39,395 nucleotides of DNA from Sulfurihydrogenibium sp. (GCF_028276765.1 NZ_JAPYVU010000011.1:1-39395), one strand, 5' to 3'. Counted from the first letter of the stretch, positions 8,394-17,618 are shown. Notes: a model not told the origin generated them from the letters alone. Made by a program: numbers and translations.

Positions 8394-8541
8394 AGCAAGC
8401 CCCCTTTTAAAAGTTTTTATAGCCTTATGATATAATGATAATTGTAATTAGTAAAAATTTCAATTAAATGATGAAATTCATATTTTAGAAATTGATAGAA
8501 TAAGATAATTATATTGTTTTTTAAACAATCAGGAGGACATC

Positions 8542-9027
8542 ATGTCAGAAATAAAGCCGGAAATTTTAGAAAAAATGATAAATTTTGCAAAAAACTTTGC
8601 TGAAAAATCCGGAACTGTGCCAAATCCTAATGAAGAAGTAAGAATGGCTGTAATTCAAGGATTGGCAGCTCATGTCCAGGAGCTTGGAAAACCACTTTGC
8701 CCTTGTAATTTTTATCCAAATAAAGAAGAGGAAGTTAAAAAAAGAAGATGGATTTGTGCTTGTGATGAGATGCAAATATTTAAATACTGTCATTGTCTTT
8801 TATTTACAACTCCAGAAGGACTGCCAATAACAGAATACTTGCCAGAATGGCATGAAGGCAGACAGATTTACGGTCTTGTAAAAGACCCAACTCCAGATAA
8901 AGGAAGAGCTTTATCTAAGGTAGAGAATATTATTGAAAACCTAAAAGAATTTGTTAAAGAGCATGGATTAGACATTCCGGAGGAAGAAATCGTAAAGTTT
9001 GCCCAAGAAACGGCGAAAAAGAAATAA
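8542..9027 (+). CDS. ftrB: Ferredoxin:thioredoxin reductase catalytic (beta) subunit
   Basis: A 161-aa iron-sulfur protein. The six cysteines follow the FTR catalytic spacing exactly: C53-P-C55, sixteen residues, C72-A-C74, eight residues, C83-H-C85. In the family these ligate one 4Fe-4S cluster next to a redox-active disulfide that takes electrons from ferredoxin and passes them to thioredoxin. The second motif is CAC rather than the plant-type CPC. No FTR alpha (variable) subunit gene is adjacent, as in other non-photosynthetic FTR-beta homologues. AGGAGG precedes the ATG by six bases. The C-terminal 45 residues are a charged helical extension beyond the core. Confidence 0.85.
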   Translation: MSEIKPEILEKMINFAKNFAEKSGTVPNPNEEVRMAVIQGLAAHVQELGKPLCPCNFYPNKEEEVKKRRWICACDEMQIFKYCHCLLFTTPEGLPITEYLPEWHEGRQIYGLVKDPTPDKGRALSKVENIIENLKEFVKEHGLDIPEEEIVKFAQETAKKK

Positions 9028-9039
9028 ATAGCTTAAATT

Positions 9040-9217
9040 AAGTCGGGTGAGAAATTCGTTAAAAGCATAGGATTCTTCGCCGGCCGTAGAATGACAAATA
9101 GGGTTGCACTGGTCAAGTATATAATTATCAAGTTTTCTTCGTCATCTTGAGGTCATAAGGCCGAAGGATATCCTTTTAAATTCTATAAAAACCGCCGATT
9201 TCTCATCCCCCCAAGGC
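9040..9217. mobile_element. Family A MITE-like element between ftrB and yicC
   Basis: The left end AAGTCGGGTGAGAAATTCG and the inverted right end CTTGGGGGGATGAGAAATC are recognisable family A termini; the right one has a four-base insertion. The interior has GGATTCTTCGCCGG...AGAATGAC and the opposing GTCATCTTGAGG...AAGGATATC. No clean target duplication is visible: the flanks (9022-9039 and 9218-9235) share only a gapped ATAAxTAxCTTA. The right end nearly touches the yicC stop. Confidence 0.65.
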
Positions 9218-9225
9218 ATAATTAC

Positions 9226-10089
9226 TTACTCAATGTTTTGAACTTGCTGTCTTATTTTTTCAAGTTCTGTTTTCATTTCTACGGTAAATTTGCTAAAATC
9301 AGGCATTTTGTTTCCAAGCGTGTTTATTTCCCTAAGCATCTCTTGACACATAAAATCAAGCTTCCTACCTATTGGCTCGTTTAGATTCAGTAGCTCTCTA
9401 AATCTTTGGATATGAGTTTTTAGTCTTACAACCTCTTCTGTTATATCAAGCTTATCAGCTAATAAAGTAGCTTCAATAAATGCTCTTTCAGAATAGTTTT
9501 CTCCAAGAAGTTGTTTAACTTTTTGATAAACTTTTTCTTTTACACTTTCTAAAACTTTCTCTTTTTTCTCTTCAATTTCTTTCAACATCTCTTCAATCTT
9601 ATTTAATCTACATTCTATATCTAATATTAAAGATTTTCCTTCTCTTTTTCTTTCTTCTTTCAAAGTGTTTAAAGCTTCTTTTACAGCATTTAGAATGTTT
9701 TCTTTAAGTGTATCATCAAGCTCTTCCTCTACGTTATTATTATTCATTATCATTCCGATTGTAACTTCGTAAAGTTTATCGTCTGAAAGGTTGATGTTTG
9801 CTTGTTTAGTTATCTCTCTGACTACGTTAACATACTGAGTAAGTTTTTCAGGCTCTACGATAAATTTTGGTGTTAGAGAATTTATATTTATGTAAAGCTG
9901 AAAGCTTCCCCTTTCAAAATACTGTTGAACTAACTTTCTTATCTCAAGGTCTAAATACATCAAAACGTTTTTATCACCTTTGATAGAGATATCGATTGAT
10001 TTATTGTTTAGACTTTTTACTTTTATGTTTATTTCATAATCATCAAACGCTTTTTTTACAAATGCAAAACCTGTCATACTATATGGCAT
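9226..10089 (-). CDS. yicC: YicC family endoribonuclease
   Basis: A 287-aa member of the YicC/YloC family, which has been characterised as an endoribonuclease acting on small RNAs in enterobacteria. The hallmark N-terminus MPYSMTGFAFVKK and the conserved C-terminal block KLDFMCQEMLREINTLGNKMPD are both present; the middle is strongly charged coiled-coil-like helix (KIEEMLKEIEEKKEKVLESVKEKVYQKV). Full length. It follows the transporter gene by 12 bases on the same strand and is likely the last gene of a waaA-mbfA-yicC transcript. Confidence 0.88.
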   Translation of the reverse strand: MPYSMTGFAFVKKAFDDYEINIKVKSLNNKSIDISIKGDKNVLMYLDLEIRKLVQQYFERGSFQLYININSLTPKFIVEPEKLTQYVNVVREITKQANINLSDDKLYEVTIGMIMNNNNVEEELDDTLKENILNAVKEALNTLKEERKREGKSLILDIECRLNKIEEMLKEIEEKKEKVLESVKEKVYQKVKQLLGENYSERAFIEATLLADKLDITEEVVRLKTHIQRFRELLNLNEPIGRKLDFMCQEMLREINTLGNKMPDFSKFTVEMKTELEKIRQQVQNIE

Positions 10090-10101
10090 AAAAATTCTCC
10101 T

Positions 10102-11187
10102 TTATATTTCAACATTAAAAAAATGCTGTAATATTTTACCAAAGGAAAAAGAAATAGCGGCTGCTGATAAACTTGCTATTATCATTTCTAAAACTTTTCT
10201 CTTTATAGAAATTCCCGAGAATAATGCAACAAAAACTCCAACAATAGATAAAACCAATAAAGCTAAAAAGAATGATGCTGTTAAAGCATAATAAGAATTT
10301 GAAAATATAAAAAATGGAGTTATTGGAAAAACTGTTCCAAGCAGGTATGAAAAACCTGTAAGCAAGCCTGACTTTATTTCGTTTTCTTCAATTTCTTTTA
10401 TAAAAATACTTGATAAATTTGCTTTCTTTTCTCTTAAAACATTTATAATTTCCTTTATTGCTTCTTGTGGTATATTGTCTTCTTTTAATTTTTCTTCAAA
10501 AAGTTCATAGCTTTTTTCTATGTTTGTGTTTAAAAGGATTTCATTTCTTTCGTTAATATGCGTATTGATTTGTTTTTGAGATTTAACAGAAAGATAAGCA
10601 CCAATACCCATAGACAAAGCTCCGGCAAGACCAACAACTATACCACTTATTCCAATTATCTGTGGATTTGTTGTGTATACTGCTGTCAAACCTGCAACTG
10701 CTCCCAAGATTTCTACCAACCCGTCATTCATTCCAAGGATCAAGTCTCTGACATTACTAAGCCCGAGATTTTCAGCTTGGTTTAAAAAATATGTTTCATG
10801 TTCTATCTCATCTGTGATGATATTTTTAAGAGAGCTTCTTTCATACTCTGTCAAACCTGCATTTTTGTAAAAGTCATAGTATTTTTTAACTGCACTATCT
10901 TCTCCAAGCTCTGCTAAGTATATAAAAATAATCGGGTTTAAAAACTTTGATAAAAACTTTAAAAGAAATAACTTTTTTCTATCTATCTTTTCTTTTGGCA
11001 GATGTCCACCTCTTGAAATAATAAACTTTTGCCAAAAATTTGCGTGCTTTTCTTCAGTTTTTGCTATTTTTAATATGTTTTCTTTTAATTCTTTATCAGA
11101 AATTAGATTTGCAAGTTCTGTGTATAAAACTTTATCGTTTATCTCACCGATATAAAACTCTTGTGCTATTTTGATTAAACTATCCAT
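10102..11187 (-). CDS. mbfA: Ferritin-like/VIT1 fusion: iron (manganese) exporter of MbfA type
   Basis: A 361-aa membrane protein with two domains. Residues 1 to about 140 are a rubrerythrin-like di-iron four-helix domain with E24, E45, H48 (TEEKH) and a second pair in ITDEIEHETYF. Residues from about 144 are a VIT1/CCC1 metal transporter, opening with RDLILGMNDGLVEILGAVAGLTAVY and containing about five transmembrane helices. The family (MbfA in alphaproteobacteria) exports iron and protects against iron and peroxide stress; the substrate here is inferred. The start codon overlaps the end of waaA by eight bases, so the genes are translationally coupled. Confidence 0.85.
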   Translation of the reverse strand: MDSLIKIAQEFYIGEINDKVLYTELANLISDKELKENILKIAKTEEKHANFWQKFIISRGGHLPKEKIDRKKLFLLKFLSKFLNPIIFIYLAELGEDSAVKKYYDFYKNAGLTEYERSSLKNIITDEIEHETYFLNQAENLGLSNVRDLILGMNDGLVEILGAVAGLTAVYTTNPQIIGISGIVVGLAGALSMGIGAYLSVKSQKQINTHINERNEILLNTNIEKSYELFEEKLKEDNIPQEAIKEIINVLREKKANLSSIFIKEIEENEIKSGLLTGFSYLLGTVFPITPFFIFSNSYYALTASFFLALLVLSIVGVFVALFSGISIKRKVLEMIIASLSAAAISFSFGKILQHFFNVEI

Positions 11188-12376
11188 TTAAAACCTCTTT
11201 TATTGATTTGATATAACAGTTATAAATATTTTTTCTTAAAGCCTCTAAGTCAATGTCAATGTTATTGTTTTTTAAATGTTTTAAAATTGTATTTTTAAGC
11301 TCTATTTCATTTTCTATGATATCAACTACATCAATGCTTTTGGCAAGTTCTACTAAGTCTTTGATTTTAAAGTAGTTTTTACCTATTATAACCTTTTTTC
11401 CGCTTAGAATTGGCTCTAAAATGTTATGTCCGCCGATGTTTGCAATCGTTCCGCCTACAAATACAGCATCGGCATATTTAAAAAACGATGTAAGCTCTCC
11501 CATTGTATCAATTATATAAACTTGGGCATCCAAGCTACTATTTTTACTTCTTAAACCATAGCTTAAACCATGATTTTCAATAAGATTAATAATCTCATTG
11601 ATTCTTTCTAAATGTCTTGGTGCAAGAATAAGCATTGTTTGGTCATCTTTTATCTCTTTGTAAACTTTGATCAATATCTCTTCTTCTGGACTATGAGTAC
11701 TTGCTCCAAGAATGATTTTTTTAGCTTTTTCTAAGTTTACTTCTTTATGCTTTACTTCTGACAATAATTTTAGATTTCCGCAGACATTTATTTTAGAAGG
11801 ATTTACAAACTGGGATAAAAATTCTTTATCTTCTTTTGTTCTAACAATAATTTTTGAGAAGCTGTTTAAAATGGGCTTAAAGTAAAATCTAAATCTTGTA
11901 ATATTTCTCTTTGATTTTTCTGAAATGCTTGTGTTTATTGAAACTACTGGAATGTATTTACAAGAAGTTGTAATTAAATTGAACCAAAATTCAGCCTCTT
12001 GGATGATTAAGATCTTTGGCTTGTAGTTTTTTATAAATTTTTTTATTAAAAATGATAAATCAAATGGAAGGTATGTAATTTTTATACCGTTTAGATTTTT
12101 GACTGCAAAATCGTAAGTTCTGACTGAAAAGATTGTAAGTAGTATTTCATAGTCCTGGCAAGATTTTAGATAGTTTATTATTGGTAGTGCTGTTTTTATC
12201 TCTCCAACGCTTGCACAGTGTATCCAAATTGTAGGCTTTTGTGTATTTAGTTTTTTTAGTAAAAATCTCTCTTTAAGATGAAAATCGTATCCTTTCTTTT
12301 TGTAGTATAAGTACAAAACAGGCAAGACAATTATTAAAGCTAATGCGTATACAAGGTTGTAAATCAGCTTAAACAT
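11180..12376 (-). CDS. waaA: 3-deoxy-D-manno-octulosonic acid (KDO) transferase
   Basis: A 398-aa inner-membrane GT30 glycosyltransferase that adds KDO to lipid A precursor. A single N-terminal membrane anchor (LVYALALIIVLPVLYLYY) is followed by the GT-B fold with conserved IWIHCASVGEIKTALPII, ILIIQEAEFWFNLI, LILAPRHLERI and VGGTIANIGGHNILEPI. These match KdtA/WaaA throughout. Length is slightly under the E. coli enzyme (425). Its presence indicates an LPS-bearing outer membrane. It is the first gene of the leftward three-gene group, and the upstream region is taken up by a family A fragment and an IS110 remnant. Confidence 0.9.
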   Translation of the reverse strand: MFKLIYNLVYALALIIVLPVLYLYYKKKGYDFHLKERFLLKKLNTQKPTIWIHCASVGEIKTALPIINYLKSCQDYEILLTIFSVRTYDFAVKNLNGIKITYLPFDLSFLIKKFIKNYKPKILIIQEAEFWFNLITTSCKYIPVVSINTSISEKSKRNITRFRFYFKPILNSFSKIIVRTKEDKEFLSQFVNPSKINVCGNLKLLSEVKHKEVNLEKAKKIILGASTHSPEEEILIKVYKEIKDDQTMLILAPRHLERINEIINLIENHGLSYGLRSKNSSLDAQVYIIDTMGELTSFFKYADAVFVGGTIANIGGHNILEPILSGKKVIIGKNYFKIKDLVELAKSIDVVDIIENEIELKNTILKHLKNNNIDIDLEALRKNIYNCYIKSIKEVLNG

Positions 12377-12419
12377 CTCAAACCTTTACGGGTTTATTAT
12401 TAACAAAATAATACAACAT

Positions 12420-12461
12420 CAGGCAAGGAATTCAGCAAAAGTAAGAGATTCTTCGTAGATG
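12420..12461. repeat. Family A fragment, cut at the IS110 junction
   Basis: The left-end-like CAGGCAAGGAATTCAGC continues as AAAAGTAAGAGATTCTTCG, closely matching the copy starting at 25127. It stops abruptly after TAGATG, where the next base of the core would be A (of ATGAC). From 12462 the sequence is the IS110 remnant. The missing right half of the element is not seen nearby. Confidence 0.6.
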
Positions 12462-12640
12462 TTTCATGTTAAATGTCAAGTGTAAAAATCGTATACAATA
12501 TTTGTTAAACCATATTGCTGATAATTGTGCCATGTATAGTATCTTTCTTGCATATAGATTTCCCATTTTATTTATCTTGCTACATTCACTTCTTGCAACA
12601 GACCCAAATGCTCCAAGTTGTTCATGATTGGTATCCATTA
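12462..12640 (-). pseudogene. IS110-family transposase remnant (C-terminal, internally deleted)
   Basis: The minus-strand reading contains KINKMGNLYARKILYMAQLSAI and WFNKYC, matching the remnant at 39016-39275 and the conserved C-terminal Transposase_20 region of IS110/IS116 proteins. Compared with that second remnant, about 120 bp encoding the 'YERLVSKGKAKKLALVA' segment are deleted. The outer end TTTCATGTTAAATGTCAAG matches 39016-39034 (TTCTATGTTAAATGTCAAG). It is not functional, and the N-terminal RuvC-like half is missing. Confidence 0.75.
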
Positions 12641-12693
12641 TTAGCACCTTTGTGTTAAACTAATTTTAGCATATCTTAAAAACAGGTTTTTTA

Positions 12694-13329
12694 ATGATTT
12701 TAGAGTATTTAATGATAACCTTAGCAGGTTTTTTAGGTTCCTATCACTGTATCGGAATGTGCGGTGCTATTCCTTCTATCATCTCATATAAAAACTTCTG
12801 GATTGGAAACATTCTTTACAATATGGGTAGAATTTTTACTTACTCCTTTCTTGGCTTTTTGGCAGGAATGCTTGGCATGTATTTTCATAAATTTGAGTTT
12901 CAGCTTATTCAAAAAGGTCTTTCTATCTTTGTTGGAGTTATGATGATTCTTTTTGGTCTTCAAATTACAGGTAATGTTAAAGAAAAAGGCGTACCGTTTT
13001 TAGATGTTGTATTTGAAGCTATCTCTGATTTATTATCAAATTTTAGACAATCTCCGTTTATTCTTGGAATGTTTAACGGTTTTTTGCCATGCCCATTAGT
13101 GTATGCATTTTTAATGAAGGCTGTTTTAGATAAAAATCCGTTGGATGGAATGCTGACGATGTTGTTTTTTGGAATTGGAACAGTTCCGGCTATGCTTTTT
13201 TCATCAAAAATCATAAATATGATTTCTCCAACTTCAAGAAAAAGTTTAGTTAAAATTGCCGGAATTATTGTTATTATTTTTGGCATGCTTACAATTTTAA
13301 GAGGTTTTGGAATAGGTCATCATCATTAA
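12694..13329 (+). CDS. TauE/SafE-like (DsbD_2-type) membrane protein
   Basis: A 211-aa polytopic inner-membrane protein with about six helices. The N-terminal motif GSYHCIGMCGAIP is the signature of the COG2836-type proteins often annotated as sulfite exporter TauE/SafE or cytochrome/heavy-metal biogenesis proteins; its paired cysteines may bind metal or be redox-active. A second motif GFLPCPLVYAFL has the repeat-like 'LPCPLV' found in this family. It ends GHHH, which may bind metal. No metallo-protein genes are adjacent to define the substrate. There is no strong RBS. The next gene starts ten bases after its stop. Confidence 0.75.
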   Translation: MILEYLMITLAGFLGSYHCIGMCGAIPSIISYKNFWIGNILYNMGRIFTYSFLGFLAGMLGMYFHKFEFQLIQKGLSIFVGVMMILFGLQITGNVKEKGVPFLDVVFEAISDLLSNFRQSPFILGMFNGFLPCPLVYAFLMKAVLDKNPLDGMLTMLFFGIGTVPAMLFSSKIINMISPTSRKSLVKIAGIIVIIFGMLTILRGFGIGHHH

Positions 13330-13339
13330 GGAGGAATAA

Positions 13340-14734
13340 ATGATAGTAAAATCTTTTGGCGGTGTAGAAGGTGTTACTGGCTCTTGTCATCTTGTTAATG
13401 TTGGACATCTAAATTTTTTAATAGATTGTGGAATGTTTCAAGGTGTAGATGAGGATAAAAATTATGAACCCTTTGGTTTTAATCCTGCAAAGATTGATTA
13501 TCTAATCTTAACCCATGCACATCTTGACCATATAGGAAGAGTGCCTTTATTAGTAAAACAAGGATTTAAAGGTAAGATTATCTCAACCCGGGCAACTTAT
13601 GCTTTAGCAAGAATTATGCTTCTTGATGCTGTTAAAGTAATGTCTGAAGAGTATAAAGTTAACTATAAAAAAGCTCTAAGAAGAGGAAAGCCTGAAGAAG
13701 TAAAGCCGGTTTTATATGATGAAGATGATGTATTCCAAGCAATGGAACATTTTAAAATATTCTTAGATTATGATGAGGCATACAAACTGTCTAAGGATGT
13801 GACTATCGCATTTAGAAACGCTGGACATATTCTCGGCTCTGCTTACGTAGAGCTTTTGGTTAATGATGAAGGAAGAAGTAAAAAAGTAATCTTTTCTGGA
13901 GACTTAGGAACAAATAATAAATTAGTTATAAGAGAGATAGAGTATCCCGAAAATGCAGATTTTATCTTTATTGAATCAACCTATGGAGATAGAAAGCACA
14001 AACCACTTCCTGAGACTATAAACGAGTTTAAAACAGCTATTATAGAAAGCTTTAAAGATGGTGGGAATGTAGTAATTCCAACCTTTGCATTAGAAAGAGC
14101 CCAAGAGATTTTGTTTATCTTACGAACGATGTATGACAACGGTGAACTTCCACCTTGTAAAATCTTTTTAGATAGTCCACTTGCAATAGCTGCAACAAAG
14201 CTATTTTTACAATTTCCAAACCAGTTAAATGATGAGGTCTTAAAACTTTTAAAACAAAATAAAAATCCTTTTGTTTTTCCATGGGTTTATTTTACAGAAT
14301 CTGTTGAGGAATCAAGAAAGATAAATGAGATAGAATCTGGTGCAATCATATTGGCTGGAAGTGGAATGTTTACCGGCGGAAGGATTAAACATCATCTAAA
14401 ACACAATCTATGGAGAGAAAACTCTTCGGTGATTTTTGTAGGCTACCAAGCAGAAGGAACTCTTGGAAGACAGATAGTAGATGGAGCTAAATATGTTAAG
14501 ATTTATGGTGAAGAGATAGCAGTTAAAGCTAAAATTTATACTATAAATGGATTTTCTGCCCATGCTGACCAAGAAAATTTATTAGATTTTATCAAGCAAA
14601 CAAAAGGTGTCGAGACCGTCTATCTTATTCACGGTGAGCCAAAAATTCAAGAAATTTTCAAAGAAAAGATAAAAGAAACGTTAAACCTGCCAACCCATAT
14701 TGTAAAAAGATATGAAAATGTTTATATTGTTTAA
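13340..14734 (+). CDS. MBL-fold beta-CASP RNA-processing exonuclease/endonuclease family protein
   Basis: A 464-aa cytosolic metallo-beta-lactamase fold protein with the beta-CASP and RMMBL domains (COG1236, YSH1/CPSF-like). Zinc motif 2 is HAHLDH (residues 59-64), a later histidine lies in NAGHILGSAYVEL, and GDLG supplies the metal-bridging aspartate. The beta-CASP middle contains VIPTFALERAQEIL. The C-terminal part has GFSAHADQENLLDF and YLIHGEPKIQ. Family members are RNA nucleases; bacterial copies of this type are distinct from RNase J and their target is unknown. GGAGG precedes the ATG. It sits between a membrane protein and thiG with gaps of 10 and 22 bases. Confidence 0.85.
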   Translation: MIVKSFGGVEGVTGSCHLVNVGHLNFLIDCGMFQGVDEDKNYEPFGFNPAKIDYLILTHAHLDHIGRVPLLVKQGFKGKIISTRATYALARIMLLDAVKVMSEEYKVNYKKALRRGKPEEVKPVLYDEDDVFQAMEHFKIFLDYDEAYKLSKDVTIAFRNAGHILGSAYVELLVNDEGRSKKVIFSGDLGTNNKLVIREIEYPENADFIFIESTYGDRKHKPLPETINEFKTAIIESFKDGGNVVIPTFALERAQEILFILRTMYDNGELPPCKIFLDSPLAIAATKLFLQFPNQLNDEVLKLLKQNKNPFVFPWVYFTESVEESRKINEIESGAIILAGSGMFTGGRIKHHLKHNLWRENSSVIFVGYQAEGTLGRQIVDGAKYVKIYGEEIAVKAKIYTINGFSAHADQENLLDFIKQTKGVETVYLIHGEPKIQEIFKEKIKETLNLPTHIVKRYENVYIV

Positions 14735-14756
14735 ACAAAATTTTCGGAGGTAAGGT

Positions 14757-15560
14757 ATGTTTGATTTAGAAAAGTTTTTAGAAAATGACAAGCTTGTAAT
14801 TGGGGGAAAAGAGTTTAAATCAAGGCTTATAGTAGGCTCTGGAAAGTACAAAGATTTTCAGCAGACAAAAGAGGCAACGGAAGCATCCGGTGCAGAAATG
14901 ATAACAGTAGCTGTTAGAAGGGTCAACATTACAGACCCAAACCAAGACAACCTTTTAAACTACATAGATACATCAAAAATAATGATTCTTCCAAACACTG
15001 CCGGATGTTATACAGCAGAAGAAGCTGTTTTAACAGCTAAGCTTGCAAGAGAAGCTCTTGGACATGGATTTGTAAAGCTTGAGGTTATCGGAGACCAAAA
15101 AACTTTATATCCTAACATGATAGAAACACTTAAAGCGGCAGAAATCCTTGTTAAAGAAGGTTTTACAGTTTTACCATACATAACAGATGACCCTGTAATG
15201 GCTAAAAGATTTGAAGATATAGGATGTGCAGCGGTTATGCCCTTGGCAGCTCCAATAGGCTCAGGACTTGGACTACAAAATCCTTATAATATTCTCTTTA
15301 TCAAAGAAGCGGTTAAAATACCTGTAATCGTTGATGCTGGAATTGGAACCGCATCAGATGCTGCGATAGTTATGGAGCTTGGAGTTGATGGAGTTTTAAT
15401 GAATACAGCAATTGCTCAGGCTAAGGACCCTATCAAAATGGCTGTTGCAATGAAGCATGCAGTAATAGCAGGAAGGCTTGCATACTTGGCAGGAAGAATT
15501 CCAAAGAAAATGTATGCTTCAGCATCTTCTCCAATGGAAGGTGTTATAGGAAGAAATTAA
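14757..15560 (+). CDS. thiG: Thiazole synthase
   Basis: A 267-aa TIM-barrel enzyme forming the thiazole phosphate moiety of thiamine from DXP, dehydroglycine and ThiS thiocarboxylate. Conserved blocks are [42 protein letters not shown] with the Schiff-base lysine K107, [16 protein letters not shown] and [11 protein letters not shown] with [10 protein letters not shown]. Full length. No thiS or thiamine-riboswitch-like element is visible upstream. It is the third gene of a rightward group, and its substrate DXP is made by dxs 3.4 kb downstream. Sulfur for ThiS might come via the MoeB/ThiF-like protein at 31445-32263, which is an inference. Confidence 0.93.
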   Translation: MFDLEKFLENDKLVIGGKEFKSRLIVGSGKYKDFQQTKEATEASGAEMITVAVRRVNITDPNQDNLLNYIDTSKIMILPNTAGCYTAEEAVLTAKLAREALGHGFVKLEVIGDQKTLYPNMIETLKAAEILVKEGFTVLPYITDDPVMAKRFEDIGCAAVMPLAAPIGSGLGLQNPYNILFIKEAVKIPVIVDAGIGTASDAAIVMELGVDGVLMNTAIAQAKDPIKMAVAMKHAVIAGRLAYLAGRIPKKMYASASSPMEGVIGRN

Positions 15561-16089
15561 TAATTCCCATCCCGAGGCTGAAAAGCCGAGGGATCATAAT
15601 TAAAATTAAAAATACTGACAATCATCAAATATCGGAAAGAAAGAGTATTTGCAAATATTCTTTGAGACTGTTCCAAAAACTCAAATTGTCATTCTGAGCA
15701 AAGCGAAGAATCTCATAATTTTTTTTCAAATCAAAAAATCAAAAACGATATCCTTCGACCTTACGGCCTCGGGATGACAAGGAAAGGTAAAACTTAAGGG
15801 AATTTTGGAACACTCTCATATTTTTTAGGCAGTGAAAAATTCTCCGTTTTCTACTCAAGTTAAAAAATTAAAATAGAAAATCCGTCGGACTATAAAGTCT
15901 TCAGATGGATAGTAAAGAAAACGAAATTAGAGGCAATTCATGAATTGCCATTACAGGATGAAGATAAGAATTTGTAGGTAAAGTATTATAATTAGCCGTT
16001 GGAAGAATCTTCTACTTTATTAATTTTCTCATTAACATCTAAGGTGTATTATAATTATATTCTAAGAAATCTAAAAAAGGAGTAGATAG
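15561..16089. repeat. Non-coding gap with a complete family B element (15664-15817)
   Basis: Family B here has clear inverted ends: GAGACTGTTCCAAAA at the left and, inverted from the right, GAGAGTGTTCCAAAATT. The interior is an imperfect hairpin with GTCATTCTGAGC...GAATCTC and GATATCCTTCG...GGGATGACA. The flanks ATATTCTTT (15655-15663) and ATATTTTTT (15818-15826) agree at 8 of 9, a likely target duplication. Further right lies the perfect palindrome GGCAATTCATGAATTGCC (15932-15949) and fragments such as TCCGTCGGACT. No gene is visible. Confidence 0.7.
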
Positions 16090-17604
16090 ATGGAGATAAA
16101 TTTAACAACAAAAAAGTTGGATAACGTTAAGACAGATGCAGTATTCTTTTTAATGTTTGAAGATAATAAAAAGCTTGAAGGAGAGTTAGAAAAGATAGAT
16201 AAAGCTTTAAATGGTGGAGTTTCTGATTTAATCAAATTACAAAAATACAAAGCTGAAGAAGGAAAGTTTTTAATAGTTCCAACTCTCGGAAAGATTAAGG
16301 CTAATTATGTGGCTATTGTTGGGCTTGGAAAGGAGAAAAAATTTGAAAATGATATTCTAAGAAGAGTTGCAAGCTACATAATAAGAAAAGCAAAAGAGCT
16401 TAAGCTATCTGATATCATCATTGATACAAATTTACAACAGTTTGAAAATTATGATGAAGTAGTTCAAGTCATCACAGAAGGGTTAATACTTGGAGATTAC
16501 TCATTTGATAAATATTTCTCTAAAAAGGATGAGCATAAAGTAAAAGAAGTTCAGATAAACATTCCAAAAAATCAAGATAAAGACAGATTGAATGAATTTG
16601 TTAGAATTGGAAAAATTCTTGCAGAAGCACAAAACTTTACAAGAGACCTTGTAAATGAGCCGGCTAACGTAATCAATACGATCCAATTTGCAGAAATTGC
16701 AGAAAAGCTTGCAAAAGAGTATGGCTTTGAAATCAAAATCTACGATGAAGAAGAGATTGAAAAAATGGGAATGGGTGCTTACTTAGCAGTTGCAAAAGGC
16801 AGTGATAATCCTCCAAGATTTATACATTTAACATACAGACCTAAAAACTCACAAGGTGAAGTTGCTATAGTTGGAAAAGGATTAATGTTTGATAGCGGTG
16901 GTTTAAATATAAAAACTGGCGATTTTATGCGATGGATGAAGTCAGATAAATCAGGTGCTTGTGCTGTTCTTGGAATTTTTAAAGCAATTGGAGAATTAAA
17001 GCCTGATATTACTGTTCATGGAATTGTGGCGGCGGCAGAAAATATGCCAAGTGGAAAAGCTTACAGACCGGACGATATACTAAGAGCAAAAAATGGTGTA
17101 ACAATAGAAGTTGGCAACACGGATGCAGAAGGAAGGTTAACCCTTGCCGATGCTTTATCCTACGCTTCTGAGTTAAAGCCGGATGCAATTATAGATATAG
17201 CAACATTGACCGGTGCTTGCGTTGTTGCTCTTGGAGAGTTTACTGCCGGAGTAATGGGTAATAATCAAAAATTTATAAATGAGATATTAAAAACTTCTGA
17301 AGAAACAGGAGAATGGATGTGGCAACTTCCATTTAATGATAAACTAAGAGAGCAGATAAAAGCTCCTCATGCTGATGTCTATAACGTTGGAACGACAAGA
17401 TACGGTGGTGCTATCACAGCCGGATTATTCTTAGAGAAATTCGTTGACCCAAAAATTCCATGGGTTCATGTAGATATTGCCGGACCATCTCATCATACAA
17501 GTGGTTGGTATTATCATCCAAAAGGTGCAACAGGAATACCTGTTAGAACAATAACTTGGTATTTACTAAAAAGATCAAAATTCTTTGATAAAATTGGTAA
17601 GTAA
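16090..17604 (+). CDS. pepA: Leucyl aminopeptidase (M17 family)
   Basis: A 504-aa cytosolic hexameric zinc/manganese aminopeptidase releasing N-terminal residues from peptides. The C-terminal catalytic domain shows VGKGLMFDSGGLNIK, the metal-binding DKSGACAVLG, and the family signature NTDAEGRLTLADAL; GEWMWQLPFND and APHADVYNVG are also conserved. The N-terminal domain (residues 1 to about 165) is the more variable macro-like domain. Length is typical (about 500). AAAAAGGAG precedes the ATG. It is monocistronic, with a hairpin after the stop. Confidence 0.93.
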   Translation: MEINLTTKKLDNVKTDAVFFLMFEDNKKLEGELEKIDKALNGGVSDLIKLQKYKAEEGKFLIVPTLGKIKANYVAIVGLGKEKKFENDILRRVASYIIRKAKELKLSDIIIDTNLQQFENYDEVVQVITEGLILGDYSFDKYFSKKDEHKVKEVQINIPKNQDKDRLNEFVRIGKILAEAQNFTRDLVNEPANVINTIQFAEIAEKLAKEYGFEIKIYDEEEIEKMGMGAYLAVAKGSDNPPRFIHLTYRPKNSQGEVAIVGKGLMFDSGGLNIKTGDFMRWMKSDKSGACAVLGIFKAIGELKPDITVHGIVAAAENMPSGKAYRPDDILRAKNGVTIEVGNTDAEGRLTLADALSYASELKPDAIIDIATLTGACVVALGEFTAGVMGNNQKFINEILKTSEETGEWMWQLPFNDKLREQIKAPHADVYNVGTTRYGGAITAGLFLEKFVDPKIPWVHVDIAGPSHHTSGWYYHPKGATGIPVRTITWYLLKRSKFFDKIGK

Positions 17605-17618
17605 TCGTTCAAATCAAC

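Noticed and set aside
14735-14756. TPP riboswitch before thiG
   Set aside because: The gap is only 22 bases and no THI-box-like sequence was seen there or upstream of dxs.
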